The position numbers and the translations under genes are program-made. The notes under the pieces were generated by a model. The model was not told where the DNA came from and searched no databases. It worked only from the letters and a program-made list of their open reading frames with translations. From NCBI GenBank assembly GCA_014360905.1, contig JACIWW010000026.1, positions 1-41,104 on the forward strand: DNA of 41,104 nt, written 5' to 3'. The stretch comes from Chloroflexota bacterium (GTDB lineage: Bacteria > Chloroflexota > Anaerolineae > UBA2200). Of the stretch, positions 16,983 through 26,633 are shown piece by piece (positions within the stretch are counted from its first letter, which is position 1; every line of letters starts with the position of its first letter).

Positions 16983-18128
16983 TCAGCGGTATTTCTTTTG
17001 GTTTTCCAGGTGTTCCTCAAACGTCTCGGCAAAAGCGTGTGTGCCATCGCCTTTGGCATGGAAGAAGAGGTATTTGGTATCAGCGGGGTTCAGCACTGCT
17101 TCGATGGAAGCCAACCCTGGGCTGCAAATTGGACCTGGGGGCAGGCCAGGATGGATGAAGGTATTGAACGGTGATTCTATGGCGCGCAGTTCTTCCAAAG
17201 ACAGGTGAGGCCACCAACTCCCTGTTTGTGGATCATAGCCTTTAGCATATTGCACGGTGGGATCGGCTTCCAAGTAGATTCCCCGACGCAATCGGTTGAG
17301 GTACACGCTGGCGATAATAGGTCGCTCTTCAGGGACTACGGCTTCGCGTTCGACAATAGAAGCCAACGTGAGAACCTGGAACACAGTCAGTCCTTGATCG
17401 AGGGCTTGCTGGCGCATCTCCAACGTGATCCGTCGATCAAAGTTCTGCAACATGAGGTCAATCAAGGCCGTGGTAGTGATGTTAACCGGGAACTCGTAAG
17501 TATCAGGGAAGAGGAACCCTTCCAAAGTCTTAGGGGCACTTGCTGGCCGGTCGCGCAGGAAATCGTAGTGAAAGGCATCGTCGCGCACGAGACGGATAAA
17601 TTCCTCCTGATCCACTAGACCCTCTACAGCCAGCAAGTGTGCGATTTCTTCGGCGCGTAGCCCCTCACGGATGGTCACTCTTTTGGCGCGCAGACGCCCG
17701 TGTTGTAGTTGGCTTACTACTTCGGGCATGGACATGTTGCGTCTCAGCAGGTAATCTCCTGCTTCGAGCTGTGCATCTACACCCCAATAGCGCAGCAAAA
17801 GTCGGAACAGCTCGGCATCGCGGATAATCCCCGAGCGTTCCAAACGCAACGCGACAGTGGTTCCGTTTTCGCCAGGTTGAATGGAGAATGGGACAGGGGT
17901 GTCATCCGCACTAAGAGGGGATTCGATTTCATCCCGACGCAGGTTCAGATAGATACCCAACAGGGTCTTTTCCAGCGAGGTCAAGTCTACTTGCGTGCCT
18001 GGTTGCAATGCCGTAGTACGCATCTGACGGACAAAAAACCAGACCATGCCTGCTGCAATGCTCAGGATAAGACTCACTCCAAGCAGGAAAAGCACAATCC
18101 GTATCAACGTGCGCTTGCTGCCTCCCAA
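16983..18128 (-). CDS. mltG: Endolytic murein transglycosylase MltG (YceG)
   Basis: This 381-residue membrane-anchored lytic transglycosylase cleaves nascent glycan strands in the periplasm or outer face. It has one N-terminal transmembrane helix (about 9-33), a LysM-like region (EAGDYLLRRNMSM, VTIREGLRAEEIA), and the YceG core TLEGFLFPDTYEF and LASIVEREA with catalytic E260, then ADPTVQYA, SPFNTFIHPGLPPGPICSPG and YLFFHAKGDGTHAF. The start is TTG at 18126-18128, with AGGAGG six bases upstream. The length is a little over the usual 340 residues. It is the last gene of the alaS-ruvX block. Confidence 0.93.
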   Translation of the reverse strand: MGGSKRTLIRIVLFLLGVSLILSIAAGMVWFFVRQMRTTALQPGTQVDLTSLEKTLLGIYLNLRRDEIESPLSADDTPVPFSIQPGENGTTVALRLERSGIIRDAELFRLLLRYWGVDAQLEAGDYLLRRNMSMPEVVSQLQHGRLRAKRVTIREGLRAEEIAHLLAVEGLVDQEEFIRLVRDDAFHYDFLRDRPASAPKTLEGFLFPDTYEFPVNITTTALIDLMLQNFDRRITLEMRQQALDQGLTVFQVLTLASIVEREAVVPEERPIIASVYLNRLRRGIYLEADPTVQYAKGYDPQTGSWWPHLSLEELRAIESPFNTFIHPGLPPGPICSPGLASIEAVLNPADTKYLFFHAKGDGTHAFAETFEEHLENQKKYR

Positions 18129-18194
18129 ATGGCTCCTCCTTTTTCAGAATGACTAACGGCAAACCAAGATAGAGTTATCCACCATGTCCATCGG

Positions 18195-18602
18195 TCACTG
18201 CCTCGCTGCATCTAGATAGCTTTGCAGGATTACAGCCGCTGCTAGGGCATCAATCCGCTCGCGCGGCACGCTTTTGCCTGTTTCGTGGATGAGACGCTCA
18301 GCCTGCGCCGTGGACAAGCGTTCATCCCACAAAATGACAGGCACCTGCAGACGGGCACGCAGTTGTGCTACAAATCTATCTACACGTTTGGCTTGTGGGC
18401 CAATGGTGCCATTCAAACTGCGTGGATAGCCTACAATTACCTGATCTACCTGGTGTGCACGCACCAATTCTTCGATGGCCGCGAGCACGGCCTCGATGTT
18501 TTTACATTTTAACACAGTCAGCGGTGTAGCTAGCCAACCGAGGACATCGCTTAGTGCGACGCCAATACGCTTCTCGCCCAGGTCCAAGGCCAGTATGCGC
18601 AT
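18195..18602 (-). CDS. ruvX: RuvX/YqgF, RNase H-fold nuclease
   Basis: A 135-residue YqgF-family protein: MRILALDLGEKRIGVALSD at the start (catalytic Asp in DLGEKRIG), VGYPRSLNGTIG in the middle, WDERLSTAQAE and the final ERIDALAAAVILQ. The family acts on rRNA precursors and has been proposed as a Holliday-junction resolvase. The alaS-ruvX-mltG order is conserved in many bacteria. It lies 3 bases behind the baseplate-J-like gene. Confidence 0.92.
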   Translation of the reverse strand: MRILALDLGEKRIGVALSDVLGWLATPLTVLKCKNIEAVLAAIEELVRAHQVDQVIVGYPRSLNGTIGPQAKRVDRFVAQLRARLQVPVILWDERLSTAQAERLIHETGKSVPRERIDALAAAVILQSYLDAARQ

Positions 18603-18605
18603 GGT

Positions 18606-20117
18606 TTATCTTATGCTGATCCGCACACGGATGCGCGCTGCCCACCATGGCAGTCGCTGGAACAGACTATTGCTTAGCTGAATATGTGGTGTTGAGCTGA
18701 GTTTGAACTGATGCATAAGATACTCCTTAGCCGCCTCGATGGTCTTGCCAGCGATGGCGGTACTGACATCCTTAGCTTCAATGGCTGGTGCCATCCTGGC
18801 CTTTGCACTCATGCTAAACCGTGCTTTTTCTGGGGTAGCCTCAATCAGGTCACCCTGTTCAAAAGTAGCACTATCGTCAAGCAGGCAATAGCCGGGCTTC
18901 ATACGTTGCTCCAGAAGGCGCAATAACAATTTTTCTCCGTGCGCACGGTCAACAGCCAGGCCGGTTACTCTCACTTTCATTCTCATTCCCAGCTCATCGG
19001 CCATGTCACCCACTTTGTGGTCGAATTCCTGGTCCAAGATCGCAATGCTCAAAGAATCAGGAGGAATGAACTCACTCTTGCTAAGAGCAGCGGTTAGCTC
19101 GCTGTAAGCTTCTTCCTGCAAGCGTTTCATCAGTTTAGCGCGTAGATGATCTTGATCCTCGCTGGCTACTACGGACATCCGTCGCAGAGTTCCACCGCTG
19201 GTGCGTGCATCGTTCAGCACATCCGCTTGTGCTGCCAACTCCCCCTCGATGACATTGATTCTGAGTGCAGGCACGTTGCCTATTGGACCGGGCTCTGCTG
19301 CCAGGATACCCACGCGCACTGTAGCAAATAACTCACCAGGGAGCCAGGCATCAGCCACTGTGTAAAAGCGCACATTCTCGCCAGAGCTAGTGCGCACTAC
19401 CGTGCCCTTGGTGATCGTCACTGGAATGGTGGTTCTATTGGCAAACACAACAGTCCCTTGCGCGTGTGCGTCCGGGACATCACGTCTGTCCGTGGTGGCA
19501 ATTTTATCGCTGCCCTCGCGTTCGACGGAAACTAGGCGTGCGGGCACTTCTGCCAAACCGTAGTTAATATCCTTCAATCCGGCCACGCCGACGATCTCCA
19601 TAGAGGCTTCTACCGCTTCGCTGACTGGTGTAAGGGTAACCGTAGCGCTGGGCAAGACAAACAGCAAGAACAGCGCCAAGGTCAGGAAGGACAACACGCT
19701 TACCAAAATACCGACATAAACCCGAGAATCTTTTCGTCGGACAGCCCTGATAGGCACCTGTCGGGCTGGCTGGGGAAGTGTTGTAACTGGGCTAGGTCGT
19801 GGTGGCAAGCCCTCCAGCCGGCGTCGGCGGCGTTCGTATAGGTGCAGGTTAGCTTTCTGGGCCTTCTCGATGGAGGGCAGCAGGATAAATCCAGCTTGCC
19901 TGGCCATGACATGGGTGCCTCTGTCCTCTATAACTAGAGCGATGCGCAAAGCTAGATTGTCAGCCCAGCGACGCAGTACCCTGAGGTTAACCTCGTTCCG
20001 CTCCAATGCTTCACAACCTCTGGGTACAAAGAGCACTACCTCCTGGTCTGTAGCCCGCTCCAGGAGGTTACGAATGACTGTGATATTCTCATCGCCTTGA
20101 AGCTCAATGATTTGCAT
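18606..20117 (-). CDS. Membrane protein with baseplate J/gp47-like region
   Basis: This 503-residue protein has a cytoplasmic N-terminal part (about 1-125, with an Arg-rich stretch near 95-103), one transmembrane helix (about 131-158), and a large extracytoplasmic part. The outer part contains SATVTLTPVSEAVEASMEI and then GTVVFANRTTIPVTITKGTV, which resembles the baseplate J/gp47 motif also annotated in Chloroflexota and actinobacterial membrane proteins. There are no phage genes nearby. It lies between alaS and ruvX with 31- and 3-base gaps, so it is a chromosomal gene of the translation and cell-wall block. Function is unknown; a cell-envelope role is a guess. Confidence 0.7.
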   Translation of the reverse strand: MQIIELQGDENITVIRNLLERATDQEVVLFVPRGCEALERNEVNLRVLRRWADNLALRIALVIEDRGTHVMARQAGFILLPSIEKAQKANLHLYERRRRRLEGLPPRPSPVTTLPQPARQVPIRAVRRKDSRVYVGILVSVLSFLTLALFLLFVLPSATVTLTPVSEAVEASMEIVGVAGLKDINYGLAEVPARLVSVEREGSDKIATTDRRDVPDAHAQGTVVFANRTTIPVTITKGTVVRTSSGENVRFYTVADAWLPGELFATVRVGILAAEPGPIGNVPALRINVIEGELAAQADVLNDARTSGGTLRRMSVVASEDQDHLRAKLMKRLQEEAYSELTAALSKSEFIPPDSLSIAILDQEFDHKVGDMADELGMRMKVRVTGLAVDRAHGEKLLLRLLEQRMKPGYCLLDDSATFEQGDLIEATPEKARFSMSAKARMAPAIEAKDVSTAIAGKTIEAAKEYLMHQFKLSSTPHIQLSNSLFQRLPWWAARIRVRISIR

Positions 20118-20148
20118 GAACGCCTACGCGCGAAGCGGTTCTTCCGTG

Positions 20149-22833
20149 TTACTTTTGCTCTAACTTCTCTCTGACTTTGTGTTCCACCAGAGCCAGAGCT
20201 TCCCTCAGCTTGACAGCATCACCACCCCCGGCCTGCCCTATCTCGGGGCGTCCGCCACCGCTGCCCCCCATGGCTTTGGCGACTTCACCTACGAGCTTGC
20301 CAGCATGCAGCCCTCGCTTTACCAATTCGGGCGTTACGGCAGCTACCAGGCTAGGGTGATTTTCGATGATGGTTCCTAGTACGATCACTGAACCTGCGGC
20401 TTCTTGGCCCATGCGCTCCGCATATTGGCGCAGACCTTCCCGTGAAAGGTCAATCATTTCCCGCAGTTGCTCGACACTGTCGGCCTCCACCTGTGCAGCC
20501 AACACGTGCACACCGCCAATATCTTTTACTTGCTCCAAGAGGCGTGCTGCATTCACTCGAGCTATCTGACTGCGTAATTGTGCGATCTCTCGTTGCTGTT
20601 CGTGCAATTGCTCCATTAGTTCTCTGGATTTTCGCACCACTTCACCGGGTCGGCATTGCAAGATAGCAGCCACTTGGGCAAGTGCATCTAGCTGCTGCTG
20701 CACCCAGGCTTCGGCGCCGCGCCCGGTTACAGCCTCGATGCGACGCAATCCTGCACCGACGCTGGATTCACTGAGGATGCGGAAAAAGCCAATTTGGCCA
20801 GTTCGGTGCAGATGTGTGCCCCCGCAGAGTTCGCGACTATAGCCATCTCCCACGCTGATCAGTCGTACGGTATCGCCGTATTTCTCGCCAAAGAGGGCCA
20901 TCGCTCCGCTGGCCCGTGCCTGCTCAAAGGTGGTAACCCTTCCAACTACGGGCAGATCTGCGCGGATAGCCGCATTGACCTCACGCTCTATCTGGCGCAA
21001 TTCCTCATGGGTGACTGGTTGCAGATGAGTGAAATCAAAGCGGAGGCGGTCTGGTGCTACGAGTGAGCCAGCTTGTAGTGCGTGTTCTCCCAACACTTTC
21101 TGCAGTGCACGATGCAGCAGGTGCGTGGCTGTGTGATTGCGGGCAATATCTAGGCGCCGCTCTTCATCCACCTGGGCTTCAACCTGCTCTCCTACAGCGA
21201 CAATGCCTTCCACCACCTGGCCATAGTGCACCGTCAATTCAGGCAGGGGGTGGCGTGTATCTTGCACCTGGATGCGACCACGAGGTCCAATGATAATGCC
21301 TGTATCCCCGACCTGACCGCCACTCTCACCGTAGAAAGGAGTGCGATCCAATACCACCTGTACCTGCTGTCCTGGGCCAACCTCATCTTGCATCTGGCCA
21401 TCCCTGACCAACGCTAGGACTTGAGCTGGGCATTTGGTCGTGTCATAGCCAACAAACTGGGTTGCTGGCAAGCCCATGTTACGGTACAACTCTTCTTCCT
21501 GCCCCATTTCGAAGCGCTGCGCTGCCCGTGCGCGCTCGCGCTGAGCTTCCAACGCGGCGCGGAAGCCTGCTTCATCCACGGTCAAGTTATGCTCTTTGGC
21601 GACATCCCGGGTCAAATCTAGCGGGAAACCATAAGTGTCGTAGAGACGGAAGGCCTTATCGCCAGGAATGATGGTTTGATTGGCCTTCTTGAGGCCAGCG
21701 ATAATCTGGTCCAACAAGTTCATGCCTACATCCAACGTCTGCAGGAAACGCTCTTCCTCCAAGGTCGTGGCTTCCAGAATGAACTCGCGCCGCTGAATCA
21801 ACTCACTATAGTACTCGCCCATGAGGTCTATCACTACTTTGAGTACCTCGGCCATGAAGGGTTGTGTAAAGCCCAACAACCTGCCGTGACGCGCAGCACG
21901 GCGCAAGATCAGGCGCAGCACATAGTTGCGTCCTTCGTTGCCTGGCAGCATGCCATCGGCAATAAGAAAAGCAATCGCTCGAGCGTGGTCAGCGATGACA
22001 CGGTACGAAACGATCTGCTCCTCACGTTGGGCATCGCTGTGTCCGAGCAACTCTTGCGTGCGTTGGATAATCGGCCAAAACAGGTCCGTTTCATAGTTGC
22101 TGTTTGCACCTTGTAAGACTGCAGTAATGCGTTCCATGCCCATGCCTGTGTCAATGCTGGGTTTAGGAAGCGGGCGTGTAATCCCATCTGCAGTGGTTTC
22201 GAACTGCATGAAGACGAGATTCCACAGTTCCCACCAACGTTCGCATTCGATGGTCAGATTACAATCGGAGCGGCCACAGGTACAATGTTCTGGACCTCGA
22301 TCATAGACGATCTCCGAGCAAGGACCGTTCGGGCCGGTGTCGCCCATGGCCCAGAAGTTGTCTTTCTTACCCATACGGGTAATGCGCGAGGCAGGCACTC
22401 CAGCCACTTCCTGCCACAATTCAAAAGCTTCATCATCCTCGAGATAGATAGTGGGATAAAGGCGGTTTTTGTCCAGCCCCAAGACCCCGGTCAGGAACTC
22501 CCAGGCATAGGCAATGGCTTCACGCTTGAAATAGTCACCAAAGGAGAAATTGCCCAGCATTTCGAAAAAGGTGTGATGGCGCGGCGAGGGGCCTACATTC
22601 TCCAAATCGTTGTGCTTACCGCTCACACGCATGCACTTTTGCGCCGTTGCAGCCCGTGTATAGGATCGCTTTTCCACCCCCAGAAAGATATCCTTGAATT
22701 GCACCATGCCCGCATTGGTAAAGAGCAGGGTTGGGTCATTTGCCGGGATAAGAGACGAGCTGGGCACGATCGTGTGATCTCTATCCTGGAAATAGGAAAG
22801 AAAAGTGCGACGGATTTCAGCACTGGTTATCAT
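20149..22833 (-). CDS. alaS: Alanyl-tRNA synthetase
   Basis: An 894-residue class II AlaRS that charges tRNA-Ala. The catalytic core opens EIRRTFLSYFQDRDHTIVPS, with TNAGMVQFKD and HHTFFEMLGNFSFGDYFK. The editing domain has the zinc-type motif HTATHLLH and the partner ELCGGTHLHRTGQIG. The C-terminal part shows a coiled coil (REIAQLRSQIARVNAARL) and the final Gly-rich GGSGGGRPEIGQAGGG motif. Length is normal. AGGAG lies about 8 bases before the ATG. It follows clpX by 11 bases, so it is probably cotranscribed with the tig-clp genes. Confidence 0.97.
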   Translation of the reverse strand: MITSAEIRRTFLSYFQDRDHTIVPSSSLIPANDPTLLFTNAGMVQFKDIFLGVEKRSYTRAATAQKCMRVSGKHNDLENVGPSPRHHTFFEMLGNFSFGDYFKREAIAYAWEFLTGVLGLDKNRLYPTIYLEDDEAFELWQEVAGVPASRITRMGKKDNFWAMGDTGPNGPCSEIVYDRGPEHCTCGRSDCNLTIECERWWELWNLVFMQFETTADGITRPLPKPSIDTGMGMERITAVLQGANSNYETDLFWPIIQRTQELLGHSDAQREEQIVSYRVIADHARAIAFLIADGMLPGNEGRNYVLRLILRRAARHGRLLGFTQPFMAEVLKVVIDLMGEYYSELIQRREFILEATTLEEERFLQTLDVGMNLLDQIIAGLKKANQTIIPGDKAFRLYDTYGFPLDLTRDVAKEHNLTVDEAGFRAALEAQRERARAAQRFEMGQEEELYRNMGLPATQFVGYDTTKCPAQVLALVRDGQMQDEVGPGQQVQVVLDRTPFYGESGGQVGDTGIIIGPRGRIQVQDTRHPLPELTVHYGQVVEGIVAVGEQVEAQVDEERRLDIARNHTATHLLHRALQKVLGEHALQAGSLVAPDRLRFDFTHLQPVTHEELRQIEREVNAAIRADLPVVGRVTTFEQARASGAMALFGEKYGDTVRLISVGDGYSRELCGGTHLHRTGQIGFFRILSESSVGAGLRRIEAVTGRGAEAWVQQQLDALAQVAAILQCRPGEVVRKSRELMEQLHEQQREIAQLRSQIARVNAARLLEQVKDIGGVHVLAAQVEADSVEQLREMIDLSREGLRQYAERMGQEAAGSVIVLGTIIENHPSLVAAVTPELVKRGLHAGKLVGEVAKAMGGSGGGRPEIGQAGGGDAVKLREALALVEHKVREKLEQK

Positions 22834-22844
22834 CAGAAATACTC

Positions 22845-24104
22845 CTAGGCGGTCTTTTCCATATCCCAGTCCACCAGCGGCTGTGGCCGCTTACGTTCAC
22901 GGATGGTCTGGGCATCCACAATGACTTGTTTGATGTCATGGCGTGAAGGAATTTCGTACATGATTTCGAGCAGCGTTTCCTCGATAATAGAACGCAAGCC
23001 ACGTGCACCCATGCGGTAGCGATAAGCTTCGCGCGCGGTCTCGCGCAATGCATCTTCAGTGAAGACGAGATCAACGCCATCGAGAGCAAAGAGTTTTTGA
23101 AACTGTTTGATAATCGAATTCTTGGGTTGCGTGAGGATAGCCATTAGCATGTCCTCGTCCAACGGATCCACGCTGACCACTACCGGCAAACGGCCAACGA
23201 ATTCAGGTATCAGACCATATTCCAGTAAATCATCCGAAATGACATGCTTGAGCAGTTCCGTGCGCGTCCACTCGGCCCTCTCCCGGGCAGAGCCTTTAAA
23301 GCCCAAGGAGCGATGCGAGCCCAATCGCTTGGCCGTGATTTTTTCCAGCCCTTCAAAAGCGCCACCGCAGATGAACAAGATGTCGGTCGTATCAAGCTGG
23401 ATGAACTCCTGATGCGGGTGTTTGCGCCCGCCCTGTGGGGGCACATTGGCTACTGTCCCCTCTAGAATTTTTAGCAACCCTTGTTGTACCCCTTCCCCAG
23501 AGACATCTCGGGTGATGGAGGGGCTATCCCCGCTCTTGCGGGCGATTTTGTCTATCTCATCAATATAGACAATGCCCTTGGCGGCACTCTCCAGGTTGCC
23601 GTCAGCAGCCTGGATGAGGCGCAGAAGGATGTTCTCTACATCCTCCCCCACGTAACCGGCCTCTGTCAGCGAGGTAGCATCAGCCATGGCAAAAGGCACG
23701 TTCAATATCTTAGCCAGCGTCTGGGCTAATAGCGTCTTGCCACAGCCAGTAGGGCCAATAAGCAGGATATTGCTTTTCTGTAGCTCCACGTCATCTGCTT
23801 CCTGCTTGGACATAGTGCGCTTGAAATGATTGTACACAGCCACAGACAGCACTTTCTTAGCCCGGTCTTGTCCTACCACGTACTCGTTCAGGCACTGGTA
23901 GATTTCCATTGGCGGAGGGATCCTCTTCCCCTCCATCTTCCTCACTGGCCTGCTCGGTATCAACTCCTGCTCCAGGATCTCTTGGCATATCTGTACGCAT
24001 TCATCGCAGATATACACATTTCCCGGGCCGGCAATCAAATGCTGCACTTCGTATTGGGGCCGGTTGCAAAAAGAACAGTGTTGGATTAGAGGCTCTCTGC
24101 GCAT
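22845..24104 (-). CDS. clpX: ATP-dependent Clp protease ATP-binding subunit ClpX
   Basis: This 419-residue AAA+ unfoldase delivers substrates to ClpP. The N-terminal C4 zinc finger (C10, C13, C33, C36) is complete. Walker A is GPTGCGKT (117-124). [18 protein letters not shown] (with pore GYVG), [10 protein letters not shown] (Walker B) and the sensor regions follow. The ClpP-binding loop is present as [12 protein letters not shown]. Length is standard. It lies 47 bases behind clpP and 11 bases ahead of alaS in an apparent tig-clpP-clpX-alaS transcription unit. Confidence 0.96.
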   Translation of the reverse strand: MRREPLIQHCSFCNRPQYEVQHLIAGPGNVYICDECVQICQEILEQELIPSRPVRKMEGKRIPPPMEIYQCLNEYVVGQDRAKKVLSVAVYNHFKRTMSKQEADDVELQKSNILLIGPTGCGKTLLAQTLAKILNVPFAMADATSLTEAGYVGEDVENILLRLIQAADGNLESAAKGIVYIDEIDKIARKSGDSPSITRDVSGEGVQQGLLKILEGTVANVPPQGGRKHPHQEFIQLDTTDILFICGGAFEGLEKITAKRLGSHRSLGFKGSARERAEWTRTELLKHVISDDLLEYGLIPEFVGRLPVVVSVDPLDEDMLMAILTQPKNSIIKQFQKLFALDGVDLVFTEDALRETAREAYRYRMGARGLRSIIEETLLEIMYEIPSRHDIKQVIVDAQTIRERKRPQPLVDWDMEKTA

Positions 24105-24151
24105 CGTTAGCTTTCCCTCGCTGATGCTCCGTAATCACGGCTAGCTGCGTG

Positions 24152-24766
24152 CTACGAATTGCTGGGCTCTGTTTTTCTCAGTACTTCATCAATAATGCCA
24201 TATTCTACTGCTTCTTCGGCATTCATCCAGAAGTTGCGATCTGTATCCTGGATAATTCGCTCCAAAGGCTGGCCGGTATGTTTCGCTAAAATCTGGTTGA
24301 GCCGTTCCCGCTCGCGCAGGATACGACGAGCTTCTATCTCAATGTCCACAGCCTGTCCCTGCACCCCGCCCCACGGCTGATGGATATGCACCGTAGCATT
24401 GGGCAGGGCATAACGCCGACCTTTTGTCCCTGCACAGAGCAGGATCGTGCCCATGCTGGCGGTCATGCCCACGGCAATAGTGGATACCGGAGCGGTGACC
24501 AGTTGCATGGTATCGTAGATGGCCAGGCCGGCACTGATCGAGCCACCCGGGGAGTTGATGTACAGGGAGATCTCCTTCTCCGGGTCTTCTCGCTGTAGGA
24601 ACAGGAATTGTGCTACGATGAGATTTGCAACCGTGTCATCAATCGGCGTGCCTAGGAAGATAATCCTTTCTTTCAGCAGGAGGGAAAAGATATCATACCC
24701 TCGTTCCCCCCGGCCGGTGCTCTCAATCACCATAGGGATAACGGTATCATGTATTCGCTCGCTCAT
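24152..24766 (-). CDS. clpP: ATP-dependent Clp protease proteolytic subunit, catalytic Asp position is Asn
   Basis: A 204-residue ClpP. The oxyanion and nucleophile region is [13 protein letters not shown] with S104, and the histidine is H129 in VHIHQPWGG. The usual catalytic Asp, aligned with E. coli D171 by the DTxRxxxxxxA pattern, is N178 here ([10 protein letters not shown]). D174 and D176 are nearby. Listeria ClpP1 is a known case of a natural Asn in this triad and has altered activity. The ATG overlaps the tig stop (ATGA), so the pair is translationally coupled. No second clpP is in the window. Confidence 0.93.
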   Translation of the reverse strand: MSERIHDTVIPMVIESTGRGERGYDIFSLLLKERIIFLGTPIDDTVANLIVAQFLFLQREDPEKEISLYINSPGGSISAGLAIYDTMQLVTAPVSTIAVGMTASMGTILLCAGTKGRRYALPNATVHIHQPWGGVQGQAVDIEIEARRILRERERLNQILAKHTGQPLERIIQDTDRNFWMNAEEAVEYGIIDEVLRKTEPSNS

Positions 24767-26127
24767 GTGCCTCCTTCAGTTGGGTCCGTTTCGCCGCTGG
24801 TTTCTGCTATCGGTTCTGTCAACTCTTGATTTGACAGATTGTCTGGCCGTTGCACATCCTGGCCGGTGGCTATAGCCAGCAGACGTTCCAAAGCCTTGCG
24901 TCGGCGAACGTCATTGGCGATGGAGCGCAGGGATCTCTCGCTGCTGAGGGCAGCTTTGACGGATTCTGCCCGCTGACCAAAGGAGCCAGACACGCGGTTC
25001 ACTTCCTGTTCGATTTCCTCTGCCTCTGCTGTGATGCCTTCTGCCTCAGCAAACTTGTTCAGCACCAGGATGCGCTTCAGGCGTTTCTCTGCCTGAGGCT
25101 GAGTTTCCGCACGCAATTGCGGCAAAGTTTTCCCCGTGATCTGCAGGTAACCCTCCAGAGTGAAACCCTGCTGGCTTAGATTATCCGCTAAGGATTCGAC
25201 CATTGCATCTATCTCGCGTTCAAGAGCAATAGCTGGATACTCCAGTACCGCTTGTTGGACTAGAGCATCCAGCGCCTCATCCAGCGCGTCATTCTTTGCT
25301 TCTTCTTCCTTGCGCTTGCGCAGTTCCTCTTCGATGCGGGCGCGTAGCTCCGCTAGCGTTTCGTAGGAGCCTACACTCTGTGCCAGTGCGTCATCCAACG
25401 GGGGCAATTCTTTCTCTTTGACCCCTTTGACCGTCACACGGAAGTGGACGCGTTTGCCAGCTAAATCCGCATCGCGAAAATCCGTCGGATATTCCACATC
25501 GAACTCCTTGCTCTCACCTGGCTTGATACCCACCAGGTTTTGGCCAAAGCCGGGCGGAGTGATTTCCTCGCTCACTTCCAGAGTCAGATCCAGTTGCTCC
25601 ACTGTCCGCCCATCCGCGGTCGTCCCGACGGTGTCTATTAACACCTGATTGCCCATCTCGGCTGCATGTTCCACTGGTACCCAGACTGCGTGGCTCTCCT
25701 GAATCTGGGCCAGTGCCTCCTCTACCTCGGATGGGGTCACCTCTACCGCTTTTTGTTCCACGCGTATACTGCGGTAATCGCCAAGAGTGACCTCGGGCTG
25801 TACCGGCACACGGATCTTGAGCGTGAGCGGTTCCAGTTGCACGATCTCCATCTGACCCTGGGCATAAGGCTCGAGCCCGCTTTCCTGCAAGGCTTCCTGA
25901 TACCAGCCATTGCCCATCTGGTTCAGCATTTCATCGTAGATCAGTTCCTTGCCATAGGTGCGTTCGACCAGGCGGTAAGGCGCCTTGCCTGGGCGAAACC
26001 CTGCAATAGGATGGCGCCGATTGAGACGTTGTGCCGCTTCACGCAACGGCGTTTCTAGACGTTCTGGTTCCACTTCGATGGTGAGCGCGTACTCGCACGG
26101 GCCTATCTTTTCTTTATTGATTTTCAA
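24763..26127 (-). CDS. tig: Trigger factor
   Basis: A 454-residue ribosome-associated chaperone and peptidyl-prolyl isomerase. The ribosome-binding signature is GFRPGKAP (43-50). The central FKBP-like domain (about 150-245) contains [16 protein letters not shown] and [16 protein letters not shown], and the C-terminal chaperone domain is helical and acidic. The start is TTG at 26125-26127, with GGAGG eleven bases upstream. It overlaps clpP by four bases and heads the tig-clpP-clpX-alaS block. The usual length is about 430-450 residues. Confidence 0.95.
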   Translation of the reverse strand: MKINKEKIGPCEYALTIEVEPERLETPLREAAQRLNRRHPIAGFRPGKAPYRLVERTYGKELIYDEMLNQMGNGWYQEALQESGLEPYAQGQMEIVQLEPLTLKIRVPVQPEVTLGDYRSIRVEQKAVEVTPSEVEEALAQIQESHAVWVPVEHAAEMGNQVLIDTVGTTADGRTVEQLDLTLEVSEEITPPGFGQNLVGIKPGESKEFDVEYPTDFRDADLAGKRVHFRVTVKGVKEKELPPLDDALAQSVGSYETLAELRARIEEELRKRKEEEAKNDALDEALDALVQQAVLEYPAIALEREIDAMVESLADNLSQQGFTLEGYLQITGKTLPQLRAETQPQAEKRLKRILVLNKFAEAEGITAEAEEIEQEVNRVSGSFGQRAESVKAALSSERSLRSIANDVRRRKALERLLAIATGQDVQRPDNLSNQELTEPIAETSGETDPTEGGT

Positions 26128-26192
26128 CGGGTTAATGGCCTCCAGTTACAAAATGGGCGCGGCTTAGGCTAATATTCTACCCAAGCCATACA

Positions 26193-26224
26193 GAGAATGC
26201 TGGTTCGTGCGAACCAGCATTCTC
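26193..26224. terminator. Perfect 15-base-pair hairpin behind tRNA-Gly
   Basis: GAGAATGCTGGTTCG (26193-26207), a two-base loop, and CGAACCAGCATTCTC (26210-26224) form a perfect inverted repeat. It lies 7 bases beyond the tRNA-Gly 3' end and about 65 bases before tig. There is no U tract on either strand, so it may act in 3' processing, or in read-through control between the tRNAs and tig, rather than as a classical terminator. Confidence 0.5.
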
Positions 26225-26231
26225 GTGAAGA

Positions 26232-26302
26232 GCGGAAGACGGGATTCGAACCCGCGGCCCTCTCCTTGGCAAGGAGATGCTCTACCGCTGAGCCACTTCC
26301 GC
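26232..26302 (-). tRNA. tRNA-Gly (GCC anticodon)
   Basis: The minus strand folds as a 71-base cloverleaf. The acceptor stem is GCGGAAG paired with CTTCCGC, the D-arm GCTC/GAGC, the anticodon loop TTGCCAA in a TCTCC/GGAGA stem, and the T-arm has TTCGAAT. The 3' CCA is not encoded. It lies 16 bases after tRNA-Leu. Confidence 0.95.
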
Positions 26303-26318
26303 TTCTAGCCTGACCGAT

Positions 26319-26398
26319 GGGGAAGGAGAGACTCGAACTCTCACGGATTGCTCCACGTGATCCTAAGTCACGCTCGTCTACCATTCCGACACTTCCCC
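26319..26398 (-). tRNA. tRNA-Leu (TAG anticodon)
   Basis: An 80-base minus-strand tRNA. The acceptor is GGGGAAG paired with CTTCCCC, the anticodon region is GACTTAGGATC (TAG), there is a long variable arm typical of tRNA-Leu, and the T-arm has GTTCGAG. The CCA is not encoded. A clear promoter lies 18 bases upstream. Confidence 0.93.
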
Positions 26399-26415
26399 GC
26401 GCCGGCGCATCATTC

Positions 26416-26443
26416 ATTCTAACCAATTTCAATCAAAAGTCAA
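26416..26443 (-). promoter_or_regulatory. Promoter of the tRNA-Leu/tRNA-Gly unit
   Basis: On the minus strand TTGACT (26438-26443) and TAGAAT (26416-26421) are separated by 16 bases and each match five of six consensus positions. Initiation near 26409 would place the tRNA-Leu 5' end about 11 bases downstream, typical for tRNA genes. Confidence 0.65.
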
Positions 26444-26633
26444 GTATTGCGTGCGCTTGGCTCTCTGCTTGACATTTCTCATCCCTTGTGTCAAAATGTG
26501 GCTGCTTCATAGTTGTCTCGTTATACCTCTGATGCAGAGTTTTCTCGTCCTGGTCAAGGTGGCGAGTCTCGCTAAAGTCGGTAGTAAAGCTCAGGGCATG
26601 AGCTTGCTTTGTGATCTAGGCAGGTGACAAGTG

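Noticed and set aside
18606-20117. Prophage remnant suggested by the baseplate-J-like region
   Set aside because: The flanking genes are alaS and ruvX, and there are no integrase, capsid or tail genes or attachment repeats.
26469-26497. TTGACA with a weak -10 upstream of the nucleotidyltransferase-like gene
   Set aside because: The -10 (CAAAAT) is poor, and the TTGACA/TGTCAA repeat may be chance. It was mentioned but not annotated as a promoter.
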